Below are positions 41,537 to 49,870 of a DNA stretch of 64,000 nucleotides, piece after piece. This DNA is from Nocardia sp. BMG111209. Its GTDB lineage: Bacteria; Actinomycetota; Actinomycetes; Mycobacteriales; Mycobacteriaceae. A model generated the notes under the pieces. The model saw only the letters and a list, made by a program, of their open reading frames with translations. It was not told the origin of the DNA and did no database searches. Position 1 is the stretch's first letter, and each line of letters opens with the position of its first letter. The stretch lies in contig NZ_KB907307.1 in the NCBI RefSeq assembly GCF_000381925.1, forward strand, positions 2,232,001-2,296,000, given 5' to 3'. The translations under genes and the position numbers were made by a program.

Positions 41537-42138
41537 TGTTCGTCCCCCTGATGCAGGTAGACGCCGTCGCGGCCGTCGTGTTCGGTGAGCAGTACGGAGA
41601 TGTCCTCACTGCGGGAGGTCGGCACGTTCTTGCCGACGTAATCGGCACGGATCGGCAGTTCGCGGTGGCCGCGGTCGATCAGCACGGCCAGCTGCACCGC
41701 GCGGGGACGGCCGAGGTCGCGCAGGCCGTCGAGCGCCGAACGGACGCTGCGGCCGGAGAAGAGCACATCGTCGACCAGCACCACCAGGGCGTTCTCGATG
41801 CCACCCTCCGGCACCTGGGTCCGCTCGAGCGGGCGGTGCGGCCGGTTGCGCAGATCGTCGCGATAGAGGGTGATGTCCAGCGAGCCGAGCGCCGGGCGCA
41901 CCCCGGAGAACTCCTCGATCCGGTCGGTCAGCCGGGCGGCCAACGAGGTTCCGCGCGTGGGGATTCCGATGAGCACCACGCGCGGCGCCCCGGAATCGGC
42001 CGCGTCGAGGGCGGTCTTCTCGATGATCTGGTGGGCCATCCGGGCCACGGTGCGGCTCACGTCCTGCGCCGACAGCAACTCGCGCCCGGCCCGGATCCAC
42101 TCCGGGTCGTGCCGCTGCGAGTATTCGGGCACGGCCAT
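41533..42138 (-). CDS. pyrR: PyrR, pyrimidine operon regulator / uracil phosphoribosyltransferase
   Basis: A 201-residue bifunctional PyrR. It has the PRPP loop [35 protein letters not shown] and the RNA-binding surface typical of the family ([12 protein letters not shown]). In Bacillus it attenuates transcription; in mycobacteria it is thought to block translation of its own operon. The leader here fits the latter. It is the first gene of pyrR-pyrB-pyrC-(membrane protein)-carA-carB-(small ORF)-pyrF. Confidence 0.95.
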   Translation of the reverse strand: MAVPEYSQRHDPEWIRAGRELLSAQDVSRTVARMAHQIIEKTALDAADSGAPRVVLIGIPTRGTSLAARLTDRIEEFSGVRPALGSLDITLYRDDLRNRPHRPLERTQVPEGGIENALVVLVDDVLFSGRSVRSALDGLRDLGRPRAVQLAVLIDRGHRELPIRADYVGKNVPTSRSEDISVLLTEHDGRDGVYLHQGDEQ

Positions 42139-42140
42139 GC

Positions 42141-42182
42141 CGACCTCCTTCCCCGCCTCACGGGACGGTCCGTTAAAGGATG
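42141..42182 (-). promoter_or_regulatory. PyrR-binding leader hairpin overlapping the pyrR ribosome-binding site
   Basis: Reading the minus strand from 42180, TCCTT pairs with AAGGA (42150-42146) and, inside, TCCCG pairs with CGGGG around a TGAGG loop (CCCGTGAGGCGGGG). The core resembles the PyrR target CCAGAGAGGCTGG-type hairpin. The outer stem uses AAGGAGG, the pyrR ribosome-binding site 6 nt before the ATG. PyrR-UMP binding would therefore stabilise a fold that hides the site. The base pairs are seen; the regulatory role is inferred from mycobacterial pyr operons. Confidence 0.7.
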
Positions 42183-42319
42183 TCTGTTCGGCTGGAGAGC
42201 CTAGCAGCGCGGCGATTCGGCGCTCCCGCCGGTCCCCGCTTTTCGCGACCCGCCGGCGAATCCCCGGCTACGCCACCGCGATGTTGTCATACACTGTAAA
42301 TTCCACCCCTACCTGTGCC

Positions 42320-43210
42320 ATGCTCGATATCGTGAGCGATGCGAATGGGTTCACGGATCCGACCCCCCTGACCTTCCGGGGCGCCGACGGGATCCGACTC
42401 GCCGGAGAGAGCTGGGGGCCCGAGGACGGCCCGCTGGCGGTGTTCCTGCACGGCGGGGGCCAGACCCGGCATTCCTGGAAGGACACCGGCGCCGCCCTGG
42501 CCAAGGTCGGGTTGCGCGCGATACTGCTGGACGCCCGCGGCCACGGCGACAGCGACTGGGCCCCGGACGGGAACTACAGCCGCGAGGCCCAGGCCGCCGA
42601 CCTGCTCGGCATCCTGGCCGAACTGGGCCGCCCGGCGATCCTCGTCGGCGCCAGCATGGGCGGGCTGACCAGCCTCCTGGCCACCACCCTGCCCGGTGGC
42701 GAACGGATCGCCGGACTGGTGCTGGTCGACGTGGTGCCGCGCCCCGAGCGCAAGGGTATCGACCGGGTGCTGAACTTCCTGACCGGCAATCCGGCGGGTT
42801 TCGCCACCCTCGAGGAGGCCGCCGACGCGGTCGCGGAGTATCTGCCGCACCGCCCCCGGCCGCGCAGTCCCGAGGGTCTGCGCCGCAATCTGCGCGAGCG
42901 CGACGGCCGCTGGTACTGGCACTGGGATCCGGCGATGATGCAGCGGCCCGAGAATCCCGAGGATCTCGACCTCAACGCCGACGAACTCGAGGCGGCGGCC
43001 CGCGAACTCACCGTTCCGGTGCTGCTGGTCCGCGGCCGGCTGTCCGATGTGGTCGGCGAGGAGAGCGTCGCCGCGTTCCGGGCCCTGGTTCCGCACCTGG
43101 AGTATGTCGAGATCGCCGGGGCCGCGCACACCGCCGCCAGCGACGTGAACGACCAATTCACCGACGCCGTCGTCGATTTCGTGCGCGCGCACATCCCGCC
43201 CGCCGCCTGA
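42320..43210 (+). CDS. Alpha/beta-fold hydrolase
   Basis: A 296-residue cytosolic hydrolase. The oxyanion turn is VFLHGGGQTRHSW and ILLDARGHGDSDW follows. The nucleophile elbow is LVGASMGGLTSLL (GASMG, Ser), the acid is likely in LLVRGRLSDVV and the catalytic His in IAGAAHTAASD. The subfamily resembles epoxide-hydrolase/haloperoxidase-like esterases; the substrate is unknown. It is divergent from pyrR. ATG 42320 is chosen; GTG 42332 or an upstream ATG 42281 are alternatives. A TACACT at 42290-42295 could be its -10. Confidence 0.8.
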   Translation: MLDIVSDANGFTDPTPLTFRGADGIRLAGESWGPEDGPLAVFLHGGGQTRHSWKDTGAALAKVGLRAILLDARGHGDSDWAPDGNYSREAQAADLLGILAELGRPAILVGASMGGLTSLLATTLPGGERIAGLVLVDVVPRPERKGIDRVLNFLTGNPAGFATLEEAADAVAEYLPHRPRPRSPEGLRRNLRERDGRWYWHWDPAMMQRPENPEDLDLNADELEAAARELTVPVLLVRGRLSDVVGEESVAAFRALVPHLEYVEIAGAAHTAASDVNDQFTDAVVDFVRAHIPPAA

Positions 43211-43263
43211 CGCACCCTCCCCGTGGCCGCGGCGGGTGCGTGCGGCCGGCAATTACCCAATCC

Positions 43264-43298
43264 GGATTGAACAACCTGGATTGAACAATTCAGGTTGT
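43264..43298 (+). promoter_or_regulatory. MarR operator
   Basis: GGATTGAACAA occurs twice (43264-43274 and 43278-43288). ACAACCTG (43271-43278) and CAGGTTGT (43291-43298) form a perfect 8-bp inverted repeat with a 12-nt spacer. The cluster ends 17 bp before the marR ATG, in an AT-rich island, so it is probably the autoregulatory site of the marR-MFS operon. Confidence 0.6.
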
Positions 43299-43315
43299 CT
43301 ATCTATCGTGGGGTC

Positions 43316-43762
43316 ATGGATTCCACGCAGACCGTCTCCGAGTCGGCCGTCCGGGCGGCCCGTGAGCTGCGGGTGCTGATCAGCCGGCTGCGGCGGCGCT
43401 TCCTGGAGGCCTCCGACAGCCGCGAGCTCACCCCCTCGCAGATGTCGGTGCTGAGCCGGTTGCACAAGCGCGGCGACAGCACCGCCAGTGACCTCGCCGC
43501 CGCCGAACGGGTGCGTCCGCAGGCGGTCGCCGCCACTCTCGGCGTGCTCGACGAGCGTGGATTCGTCGAACGTCGCACCGATCCCGCCGACCGCCGCCGC
43601 CAGGTGGTGTCGCTGACAAGGGCCGGCCGCGATCTGCTGGACGACCGCGGGCAGGCGGGACAGGAATGGCTGTCCGCCGCCCTGCAGGAACATTTCACCG
43701 AGGCCGAACGGGCCACCGTACTGGACGCGCTGGCACTGCTGGAGAGGCTGACCGCGCAATGA
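43316..43762 (+). CDS. MarR-family transcriptional regulator
   Basis: A 148-residue winged-helix regulator. The DNA-binding part is LTPSQMSVLSRLHKRGDSTA, SDLAAAERVRPQAVAATLGV and the wing RRTDPADRRRQVVSLT (the DxRxxR motif of MarR). The flanking helices form the dimerisation domain. The start ATG 43316 follows the operator closely. Its stop overlaps the transporter start (ATGA), so it likely represses the efflux gene until an inducer binds. Confidence 0.9.
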   Translation: MDSTQTVSESAVRAARELRVLISRLRRRFLEASDSRELTPSQMSVLSRLHKRGDSTASDLAAAERVRPQAVAATLGVLDERGFVERRTDPADRRRQVVSLTRAGRDLLDDRGQAGQEWLSAALQEHFTEAERATVLDALALLERLTAQ

Positions 43763-45174
43763 CGGCCACGCTGGAGCGATTCGGCCGCAGATTCCGGCGA
43801 CCGGCGCAGGCCGACGGGTTCGACCGGCGGCTGATCGTCCCGATGATCGTGTCGTCGGTGCTCAATCCGGTGAACTCGTCGATCCTCGCCGTATCGCTGG
43901 TGCCGATCGGGGTCGCGTTCGGCGCGCCGCCGGCGCAGACCGCGTGGCTGGTGTCGGCGCTGTACCTGGCCACCGCGATCGGTCAGCCGGTGGTCGGACG
44001 GCTGATCGACCTGTACGGACCGCGCCGGTTGTATCTCGCGGGCGCCGCGCTGACCGGGATCGCCGGGGTGCTGGGCCTGCTGGCGCCGGCGTTGTGGGTG
44101 CTCGTGCTGGCCCGGGTCGTCCTCGGTTTCGGCACGTGCGCGGGCTATCCCGCCTCGATGTACCTGATCCGCAGCGAGTCCCGGCGAACCGGCCACGACA
44201 GCCCGGCGCGTGTGCTGACCGCGCTGTCGATCGCCAGTCAGACCGTCGTCGTACTCGGCCCCACCGCGGGCGGACTGCTGATCCATCTGGGTGGCTGGCG
44301 CGCCACCTTCGCCGTGAACATTCCGCTGGCCCTGGCCTGTCTGGTCCTGGGTATCCGGCGACTGCCCCGGACTCCGATCGCCCGGCGGGGCAGCCTCGCC
44401 GGACTGGACGTCCCGGGTATCGGCCTGTTCGCCGTCATGCTCGTCGCGCTGCTGCTGTTCCTGATGAAACCCGCTGTGGCGCACTGGTATCTGCCGGTGC
44501 TCGCGGTGGTCGCCGCGGCCGCGCTGGTGGTGCGGGAACGGCGCACGGCCGAGCCGTTCGTGGACGTCCGCCTGCTCGGCGGGAATCTGCCGCTGGTCGC
44601 CACCTATGTGCGCGCCACGTTGTCCGCGCTGATCGCCTATTGCTTCCTGTACGGGTTCACCCAGTGGCTCGAGGACGGCCGCGGGCTGTCGGCGGCCACC
44701 GCCGGTCTGGTGCTGTTGCCGATGTCGCTGGCCGGGATCGGCGTCGCGGCACTCACCGGGCGCCGCAACGGAATTCGCGGCAAACTGGTGGTCGGTGCGA
44801 TCGCGCAGATCGCGGCCGCGAGCCTGCTGCTGGCCGTGCACGCGTCGACCACCATCTGGGTGCTGGTCGCGGCGGTGTGCATCATGGGAATTCCGCAGGG
44901 GCTCAACAATCTCGCGATCCAGAACGCCGTCTACCACCAGGCCGAGCCGGAACGGATGGCCTCGTCGGCGGGGCTGCTGCGCACCTTCATGTATCTCGGG
45001 GCCATCGGCTCGGCGGCGGCCGGCGGCGCGCTGCTGACCCGGCCCGCGGGTACCGATGCGCTGCACCATCTTTCGCTGTTCATGCTGATCGCGGCGGTGC
45101 TGTTCCTGATCATGACCCTCGCGGACCGCTCGCTGGCGCGCCCCGGTCGGCCCGCGGCGGCCGGACAGCCCTGA
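43759..45174 (+). CDS. MFS efflux transporter (DHA2-like)
   Basis: A 471-residue transporter with about 14 membrane segments. TM1-2 with SVLNPVNSSILAVSLVPIGV, the loop VVGRLIDLYGPRRLYLAG (motif A, G-x-L-x-D-x-x-G-x-R/K) and TM5 ASQTVVVLGPTAGGLLIHLG (motif C-like) point to the drug/proton antiporter group. It is expressed with marR, so drug or toxic-metabolite export is likely; the substrate is unknown. The start ATG 43759 overlaps marR. Confidence 0.87.
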   Translation: MTATLERFGRRFRRPAQADGFDRRLIVPMIVSSVLNPVNSSILAVSLVPIGVAFGAPPAQTAWLVSALYLATAIGQPVVGRLIDLYGPRRLYLAGAALTGIAGVLGLLAPALWVLVLARVVLGFGTCAGYPASMYLIRSESRRTGHDSPARVLTALSIASQTVVVLGPTAGGLLIHLGGWRATFAVNIPLALACLVLGIRRLPRTPIARRGSLAGLDVPGIGLFAVMLVALLLFLMKPAVAHWYLPVLAVVAAAALVVRERRTAEPFVDVRLLGGNLPLVATYVRATLSALIAYCFLYGFTQWLEDGRGLSAATAGLVLLPMSLAGIGVAALTGRRNGIRGKLVVGAIAQIAAASLLLAVHASTTIWVLVAAVCIMGIPQGLNNLAIQNAVYHQAEPERMASSAGLLRTFMYLGAIGSAAAGGALLTRPAGTDALHHLSLFMLIAAVLFLIMTLADRSLARPGRPAAAGQP

Positions 45175-45278
45175 CCGGTCCCGGCGCCGCACGCGCCGAT
45201 CGCCGCCCGAACCCGTACCGGACACGGCCCCGGCGACCCGGACCGTGGATCCCGCACCGGAAACTGCGTAGTTGCTAC

Positions 45279-45307
45279 TGGAACATACGTTCGATCATGG
45301 GTACATT
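45279..45307 (+). promoter_or_regulatory. LexA-type SOS box and leaderless promoter of the alkB-like gene
   Basis: TGGAACATACGTTCGA at 45279-45294 matches the mycobacterial LexA consensus TCGAAC-N4-GTTCGA with one mismatch (G for C at the second base). TACATT at 45302-45307 is a plausible -10, with the box covering the -35 position 17 nt upstream. The predicted transcription start falls on or next to the ATG at 45315. DNA-damage induction is inferred. Confidence 0.65.
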
Positions 45308-45314
45308 GGGTCGC

Positions 45315-45956
45315 ATGCCGACCACACTCCAGGGATCGCTGTTCGACTGTCCCGACGAGGACGCGAGCGGGGAGGCCGCGCCCCGGGCGCTGACCGGGGT
45401 GCGGCGCACACACCTGGGTTCGGGGGCGTGGGTCGATGTGTTGCCGGCCTGGCTCACCGGGTCGGATGCGCTGTTCGAACGGCTGGTCGCGCGGGTGCCG
45501 TGGCGGGCCGACCGGCGGCCGATGTACGACCGGGTGGTGGATGTGCCACGGCTGCAACGGTTCTACGACGAGGACGAGCCGTTACCGGATCCGGCGCTCG
45601 ACGCGGCGCGGGTGGCGCTGAGCACGTATTACGCCGCGGAACTCGGCGAGCCGTTCCGCACGGTCGGGTTGTGCTGGTATCGCGACGGCAACGACAGCGT
45701 CGCGTGGCACGGTGACACGACCGGGCGCGGCGCCCGGTACGACACGATGGTCGCGATCGTATCCGTCGGCGCGCCGCGGGGGCTGGCGTTGCGGCCGCGC
45801 GGTGGGGGCGCGGCGGTCCGGTACCAGCTCGGCCACGGTGATCTGCTGGTGATGGGTGGGTCGTGCCAGCGGACGTGGGAGCATGCGGTGCCGAAGACCC
45901 GGCGGTCGGTCGGGCCGCGGATCAGTATCCAGTTCCGGCCTCGCGGGGTGCGCTGA
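45315..45956 (+). CDS. AlkB-like Fe(II)/2-oxoglutarate dioxygenase
   Basis: A 213-residue dioxygenase, probably removing alkyl lesions from DNA or RNA bases. The metal triad is His132 and Asp134 in WHGDTTG and His190 in TWEHAVP. The 2-oxoglutarate arginines are in PRISIQFR (Arg202, Arg208), and the upstream LCWYRDGNDSVAWHGD is the family's N/L-x-Y-R/x-D/G strand. It starts after an SOS-like box. The 3' end overlaps the convergent MutS-like gene by 35 bp, an unusual tail-to-tail overlap. The adaptive-response genes ada/aidB are not nearby. Confidence 0.9.
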   Translation: MPTTLQGSLFDCPDEDASGEAAPRALTGVRRTHLGSGAWVDVLPAWLTGSDALFERLVARVPWRADRRPMYDRVVDVPRLQRFYDEDEPLPDPALDAARVALSTYYAAELGEPFRTVGLCWYRDGNDSVAWHGDTTGRGARYDTMVAIVSVGAPRGLALRPRGGGAAVRYQLGHGDLLVMGGSCQRTWEHAVPKTRRSVGPRISIQFRPRGVR

Positions 45957-47403
45957 ACACCTGCCGGAACAGGTCGGCGCCGTGCGCCTCCGGGCGGGGT
46001 GCGCCCGGCGTCATCCGATAGGTGCGGGTGCCGTCGTCGGCGCGTCCGGCGCGCAGGAACAGATCCGCCGGCCGGGCCTCGGCGCTACGGGCGGCGGCGA
46101 ATTCGTGGAGATGTGTGACGACGACGACCGTCACCCCGGAATCCACCAGGGCCGCGAACAACGGCCCGGCCAGCCGCGCGGCGTCGTGTTCGCCGGTGGA
46201 GGCGAACGACTCGTTGCACAGCAGCAATCCACCGGCGCCGATCCGGTCGACGACGCCGCTCATCGCCGCCAGTTCCTCGGCCAACCGGCCGCGGGTCAGC
46301 GTCCGGTCCTCCTCCGGCGCGAAATGGGTGAACACGCCGGAGCGGACGGGTGCGGCGAATTCGTCGGCGGCCACGAACAGGCCCGCCTGCAACATGATCT
46401 GAGCGATACCGGCGCTGCGCAGGAAGGTGGTCTTGCCGCCGTTGTTGGCCCCGGTCACGACGAGCAGCGTGCGATCGGCGGCCGCCACGTCGACCCCGGC
46501 CACCAGCTCCCCCGCCAGGCACAGGCCGATATCGCGCAGGCCGACGCAGTGCAGACCGGGTGACCGCGCCGGGAGCACGGCCGGTACGCACACCGGCACC
46601 CCGGCCTGTTCCAGACGCTGCCGCAGGGTGTGCGCGCCGAGGTAGAAGGCCAGTTCGGTGCGCAATCGGAGGAAGAAGTCGCCGATACCGTCCGCGGCGC
46701 GGCTGACCACGTCGGCGACCTCCGCCAGCGCCCGGCTCCGGAAACGGGTCAGCGCGGTGGCCCCGGCCTCGAAATCATCGATCGCCTCGAAGGCCCCGCT
46801 CCGGCGGCGCAGCCCGCGCGGGCGGGATCGGGGCGGGGCGTGCAGAATCGGATCCACCGGCTTGTTACCCGGTCCGAGGGCGACGCTGAGGTGCGTGCCG
46901 TGCTCGAAATCCAGGGCGGCGAGGTGCGTGCCGACCTCGTCGAAGTACTCGTCCGGGAGGGTGGCGCGCACCTGCGCGCACAGTTCGGTCAGTCCGGCCG
47001 AGCGGAAAACCGCTGCGCCACGGTCGCATTCGGCGCGCAGGCGGTGCAGCAGGGTCATCAGCTCGGTGATCGGCTGGAGCGCCAGCAGCAGTTTGCCGCC
47101 CGGACGGCTGCCGCGGCCGATCGTCCAGCGCCGCACTTCCGTTGCCGCGCAGGCGATCTCGTACATCGCGCGGATCCGGTCCGGGTGTGCGCAGCAGTCG
47201 GCGAACACCTCCTGGCGGTACCGGACGGTCGCGGCGTCGGCGGCGAGCGCGGTCAGGCCGGACCGGGCGGCGGCCAGCAGCACCGCGTCGCCACCGGCCA
47301 TCGCGGCGCAGACGGCGTCCAAGCCCAGGTCGGCGGCCACGGTCTCGCCGAGGGTCGCGGACGCGACGGGGGCGCCGGGCGGGTATCGGAGGTGCGGTCT
47401 CAT
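45922..47403 (-). CDS. MutS-like ATPase, second of a tandem pair
   Basis: A 493-residue protein with only the MutS core (lever/clamp-like helices) and ATPase domain; the mismatch-reading N-terminal domain is absent and there is no Smr domain as in MutS2. Near the N-terminus TVRYRQEVFADC (59-70) matches the sister protein. Walker A is GANNGGKTT (318-326). The Walker B position reads GLLLCNESFAST (392-403), with Asn in place of the Asp of the usual DE pair; a HLHEF (MutS His) follows. Its ATG overlaps the sister gene stop (ATGA), suggesting a stoichiometric pair, perhaps a heterodimer. Confidence 0.85.
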   Translation of the reverse strand: MRPHLRYPPGAPVASATLGETVAADLGLDAVCAAMAGGDAVLLAAARSGLTALAADAATVRYRQEVFADCCAHPDRIRAMYEIACAATEVRRWTIGRGSRPGGKLLLALQPITELMTLLHRLRAECDRGAAVFRSAGLTELCAQVRATLPDEYFDEVGTHLAALDFEHGTHLSVALGPGNKPVDPILHAPPRSRPRGLRRRSGAFEAIDDFEAGATALTRFRSRALAEVADVVSRAADGIGDFFLRLRTELAFYLGAHTLRQRLEQAGVPVCVPAVLPARSPGLHCVGLRDIGLCLAGELVAGVDVAAADRTLLVVTGANNGGKTTFLRSAGIAQIMLQAGLFVAADEFAAPVRSGVFTHFAPEEDRTLTRGRLAEELAAMSGVVDRIGAGGLLLCNESFASTGEHDAARLAGPLFAALVDSGVTVVVVTHLHEFAAARSAEARPADLFLRAGRADDGTRTYRMTPGAPRPEAHGADLFRQVFSAPREAGTGY

Positions 47404-48923
47404 CCGGCGATCCGCGCGGTGACCGCCTCGTAGGTGAGGCCGTATCGGTCCGCGAGCGTCGCCGCGTGCGCCCGGCTGTCGGCGGGGCGCCGGTGCAGCC
47501 GGTAGGTGCGGCGCGCCGGATCGCCGGACGCCACCGCCGCGACCAGGCCGACCCGGGCCGGACCGGTGGCCAGCCCCTCGAAGAAGGTGACGAAGACCGT
47601 GATCGCCCCCAGCGCGGCGATCCGGTCGAGCACCTCGCCGCCGATGCGCAGGCCGTCGGCGGTGGTGGTCGACGCGAAACTCTCGTTCAGCAGGATCACG
47701 CTGCGGGAGGTGGCGACGGCGAGTGTGTCGCGGACCGCGGTGAGTTCGCGCAGCAACCGGCCGGTCCGGTCGTCGGCGGCGTCGGCACGTTCGAAATGGG
47801 TGCAGATCCGGTCCGGTAGCGGCAGTCGCGCGTGCGCCGCCGGTACCGGGCAACCCAGGGCCGCCAGGTAGACCAATTGGCCCACGGTGCGAGCGAAAGT
47901 GGTCTTGCCACCGGAGTTCGGTCCGGTGACCACCAGGATGCGCTCGGTGTCGTCGAGCCGGACGTCGTTGCACACCAGCGGTTTCCGCTCGGCCACGTGT
48001 TTCAGGGCGAGTGTCATGTCGAAAGCCGCGGTGGCGGTGGGGCGGTCGAATTCCGCGGTCACCTCGGGCAGGGTCAGCGCGCGGCCGTCGCCGGTCACGC
48101 GCTCGGCCACGGCGAGATACCGCAGATAGAAATGGATTTCGCGATCGAAGACGGCGACACCCGGATCGGCGAACTCCGCGTGCTCGCGCGCGAACCGGTC
48201 GAGCAGCCGGAACGGCGCGGGGAACAGCTCCGCCACCCGGTCCAGCATCTGCATCTCGAACGGATCCGGCTCCGAGCGATCCGGCGCGGATCTCGGCGCG
48301 GGCTCGCCGGATCCGAAGCGGCGGAACAGGTTCGCGATGGTGTCCGCGTAATCCGGCTCACCGCCGTATGTTCCGACCTCGACGGTGCGGTCCAGGATCC
48401 GGACTGCGAAACGCACCTCGCGCAACGCGCTTTCGGCGGCCCGTACGTCCGTGGCGAGCCGGGTGAACGCGGCGCCCGCGGTCAATTCCGCGACGTAGGC
48501 GCGCCAGCCGGTGAGCGCGCGGGAGGTGAGCGGCAGTCCGGTCAGCTCGTCGTGCAGCCGGGTCACCGCCGATACGTACTCCGCCGCGGCGTCGAGCAAC
48601 CGGCGGGCCCGCTGCCGCGGATGGCGATGCCCGGTCGACAGCGCGGTCAGATCGCGCATCCGCCACAGCGCCACGGCGAACTCGTCGAACACCCGACAGG
48701 CCTGCGGCGCGGCCAGATCGGTGAACACCTCCTGGCGATACCGGACCGCGTCGAGATCGCACAACGGCCGGCGCAGCCATTCGGTGAGCCGATACGGGTC
48801 GAGGTCGCCGGCCACCGCCGCGATGATCCGGTCCAGGTGCAGATCGGCCCGCACCCGATCGGAGACTACCGTCTCCCCGATCGGCGCGGGCCGGGGCTGC
48901 CACAGCACACTGCGATACTCCAT
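47400..48923 (-). CDS. MutS-like ATPase, first of a tandem pair
   Basis: A 507-residue paralogue of the downstream gene, also lacking the mismatch-recognition and Smr domains. AVRYRQEVFTDL is at 59-70, the helical core covers about 75-300, Walker A is GPNSGGKTT (334-342), and Walker B is SVILLNESFAST (408-419) with Asn413-Glu414 instead of Asp-Glu. It resembles the MutS-related ATPases of unknown role found in actinobacteria and firmicutes. Classical mutS/mutL are absent from Corynebacteriales in general, so canonical repair is unlikely. A 161-bp divergent gap separates it from the HD hydrolase. Confidence 0.85.
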   Translation of the reverse strand: MEYRSVLWQPRPAPIGETVVSDRVRADLHLDRIIAAVAGDLDPYRLTEWLRRPLCDLDAVRYRQEVFTDLAAPQACRVFDEFAVALWRMRDLTALSTGHRHPRQRARRLLDAAAEYVSAVTRLHDELTGLPLTSRALTGWRAYVAELTAGAAFTRLATDVRAAESALREVRFAVRILDRTVEVGTYGGEPDYADTIANLFRRFGSGEPAPRSAPDRSEPDPFEMQMLDRVAELFPAPFRLLDRFAREHAEFADPGVAVFDREIHFYLRYLAVAERVTGDGRALTLPEVTAEFDRPTATAAFDMTLALKHVAERKPLVCNDVRLDDTERILVVTGPNSGGKTTFARTVGQLVYLAALGCPVPAAHARLPLPDRICTHFERADAADDRTGRLLRELTAVRDTLAVATSRSVILLNESFASTTTADGLRIGGEVLDRIAALGAITVFVTFFEGLATGPARVGLVAAVASGDPARRTYRLHRRPADSRAHAATLADRYGLTYEAVTARIAG

Positions 48924-49072
48924 CGCCCTCAGGATGCCGTGCGACGCCGGGTCCTGTCGATCCGCCGCCGCCGCGCGTGCGGGTGCGCCGGCCTTTCCGC
49001 AGGCACCGGAACAGCGGAAACGCGTATCCGGCGGCGCCGCCGACGGCCCACGGAAATGTCATATCGGACTGG

Positions 49073-49078
49073 TACATT
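49073..49078 (+). promoter_or_regulatory. Candidate -10 of a leaderless HD-hydrolase transcript
   Basis: TACATT in GGTACATTGG lies 6 nt before the ATG at 49085. The alkB-like gene has the same GGTACATTGG 8 bp before its ATG. No clear -35 was seen, but the position predicts an mRNA beginning at the start codon. Confidence 0.35.
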
Positions 49079-49084
49079 GGCGCC

Positions 49085-49798
49085 ATGAACACTCCGGGGG
49101 CGGGAATTCTGGCCGTGATGCCGTTGCACGCCATCAGTGACGTGCACGGCGAAGAAGGCCTGCGGCAACGGCTCGACATCGAGAAGGAGAAGTTGCCGCG
49201 GCCGGACCGGGTCGAGGCCGCGCTCGAGCTGGCCGCCGACCTGCACCGCGACGACCGTTACGGTCGCGAGCCGTACGTGAATCATCTGCTCCGCGTGGCG
49301 ATTCGCATCGTCAGCCACTACGAGGTGCACGATACCGATGTGGCGGTGGCCGGGCTGCTGCACGATTCGGTGGAGGACCATACGCCCGAATTGGCCGGCG
49401 CCCGTGGCGGTTCCGGCACCGGCGCGGCGCTGGCCGAGGTCGGCGAGCGGTTCGGGCCACGGGTCGCGGGACTGATCGCCTCGGTCACCGTCCCCGAGCC
49501 CGACCCCGCCGGCGACAAGCACGTCCAGTACCGTGAGCACATCGCCACCAGCCTCGATCGCGATCCGTGGGCGCGGGTCGTGAAGCTGTCCGACTTCACC
49601 GACAACGGGGTCGGCATCCTCTACGCCACCGAGCCCGCGATGCGTCATCTGGCCACCAAGTACCGGCCGATGACCCCCATCTACCGCGATCTGGTGAACC
49701 GCCCCGACACTCCGCTGACCGAACATGTCAAACAGCACATTCGCGACCAGCTGGAGCTGGCCGAGGAACGTTTCCGCGCCATCCTCGACACGAAGTAG
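49085..49798 (+). CDS. HD-domain hydrolase, MESH1/RelA-type
   Basis: A 237-residue metal-dependent phosphohydrolase of the RelA/SpoT hydrolase group. REPYVNHLLRVA has the first metal His67, VAGLLHDSVEDHTPE has His93, Asp94 and the Glu97-Asp98 pair, and VVKLSDFTDN has Asp170 and Asn174, all in the order seen in small (p)ppGpp hydrolases such as MESH1. No synthetase, TGS or ACT domain is present. It probably hydrolyses an alarmone or related nucleotide. It stops at TAG 49796, and the same frame continues into the next coding region. Confidence 0.82.
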   Translation: MNTPGAGILAVMPLHAISDVHGEEGLRQRLDIEKEKLPRPDRVEAALELAADLHRDDRYGREPYVNHLLRVAIRIVSHYEVHDTDVAVAGLLHDSVEDHTPELAGARGGSGTGAALAEVGERFGPRVAGLIASVTVPEPDPAGDKHVQYREHIATSLDRDPWARVVKLSDFTDNGVGILYATEPAMRHLATKYRPMTPIYRDLVNRPDTPLTEHVKQHIRDQLELAEERFRAILDTK

Positions 49799-49870
49799 GC
49801 CGACCTGACCGCCACCGAACTACCGTTCATCGATGAACACCGGATCACGGTACCGGTTCCCGTCCCGGTC

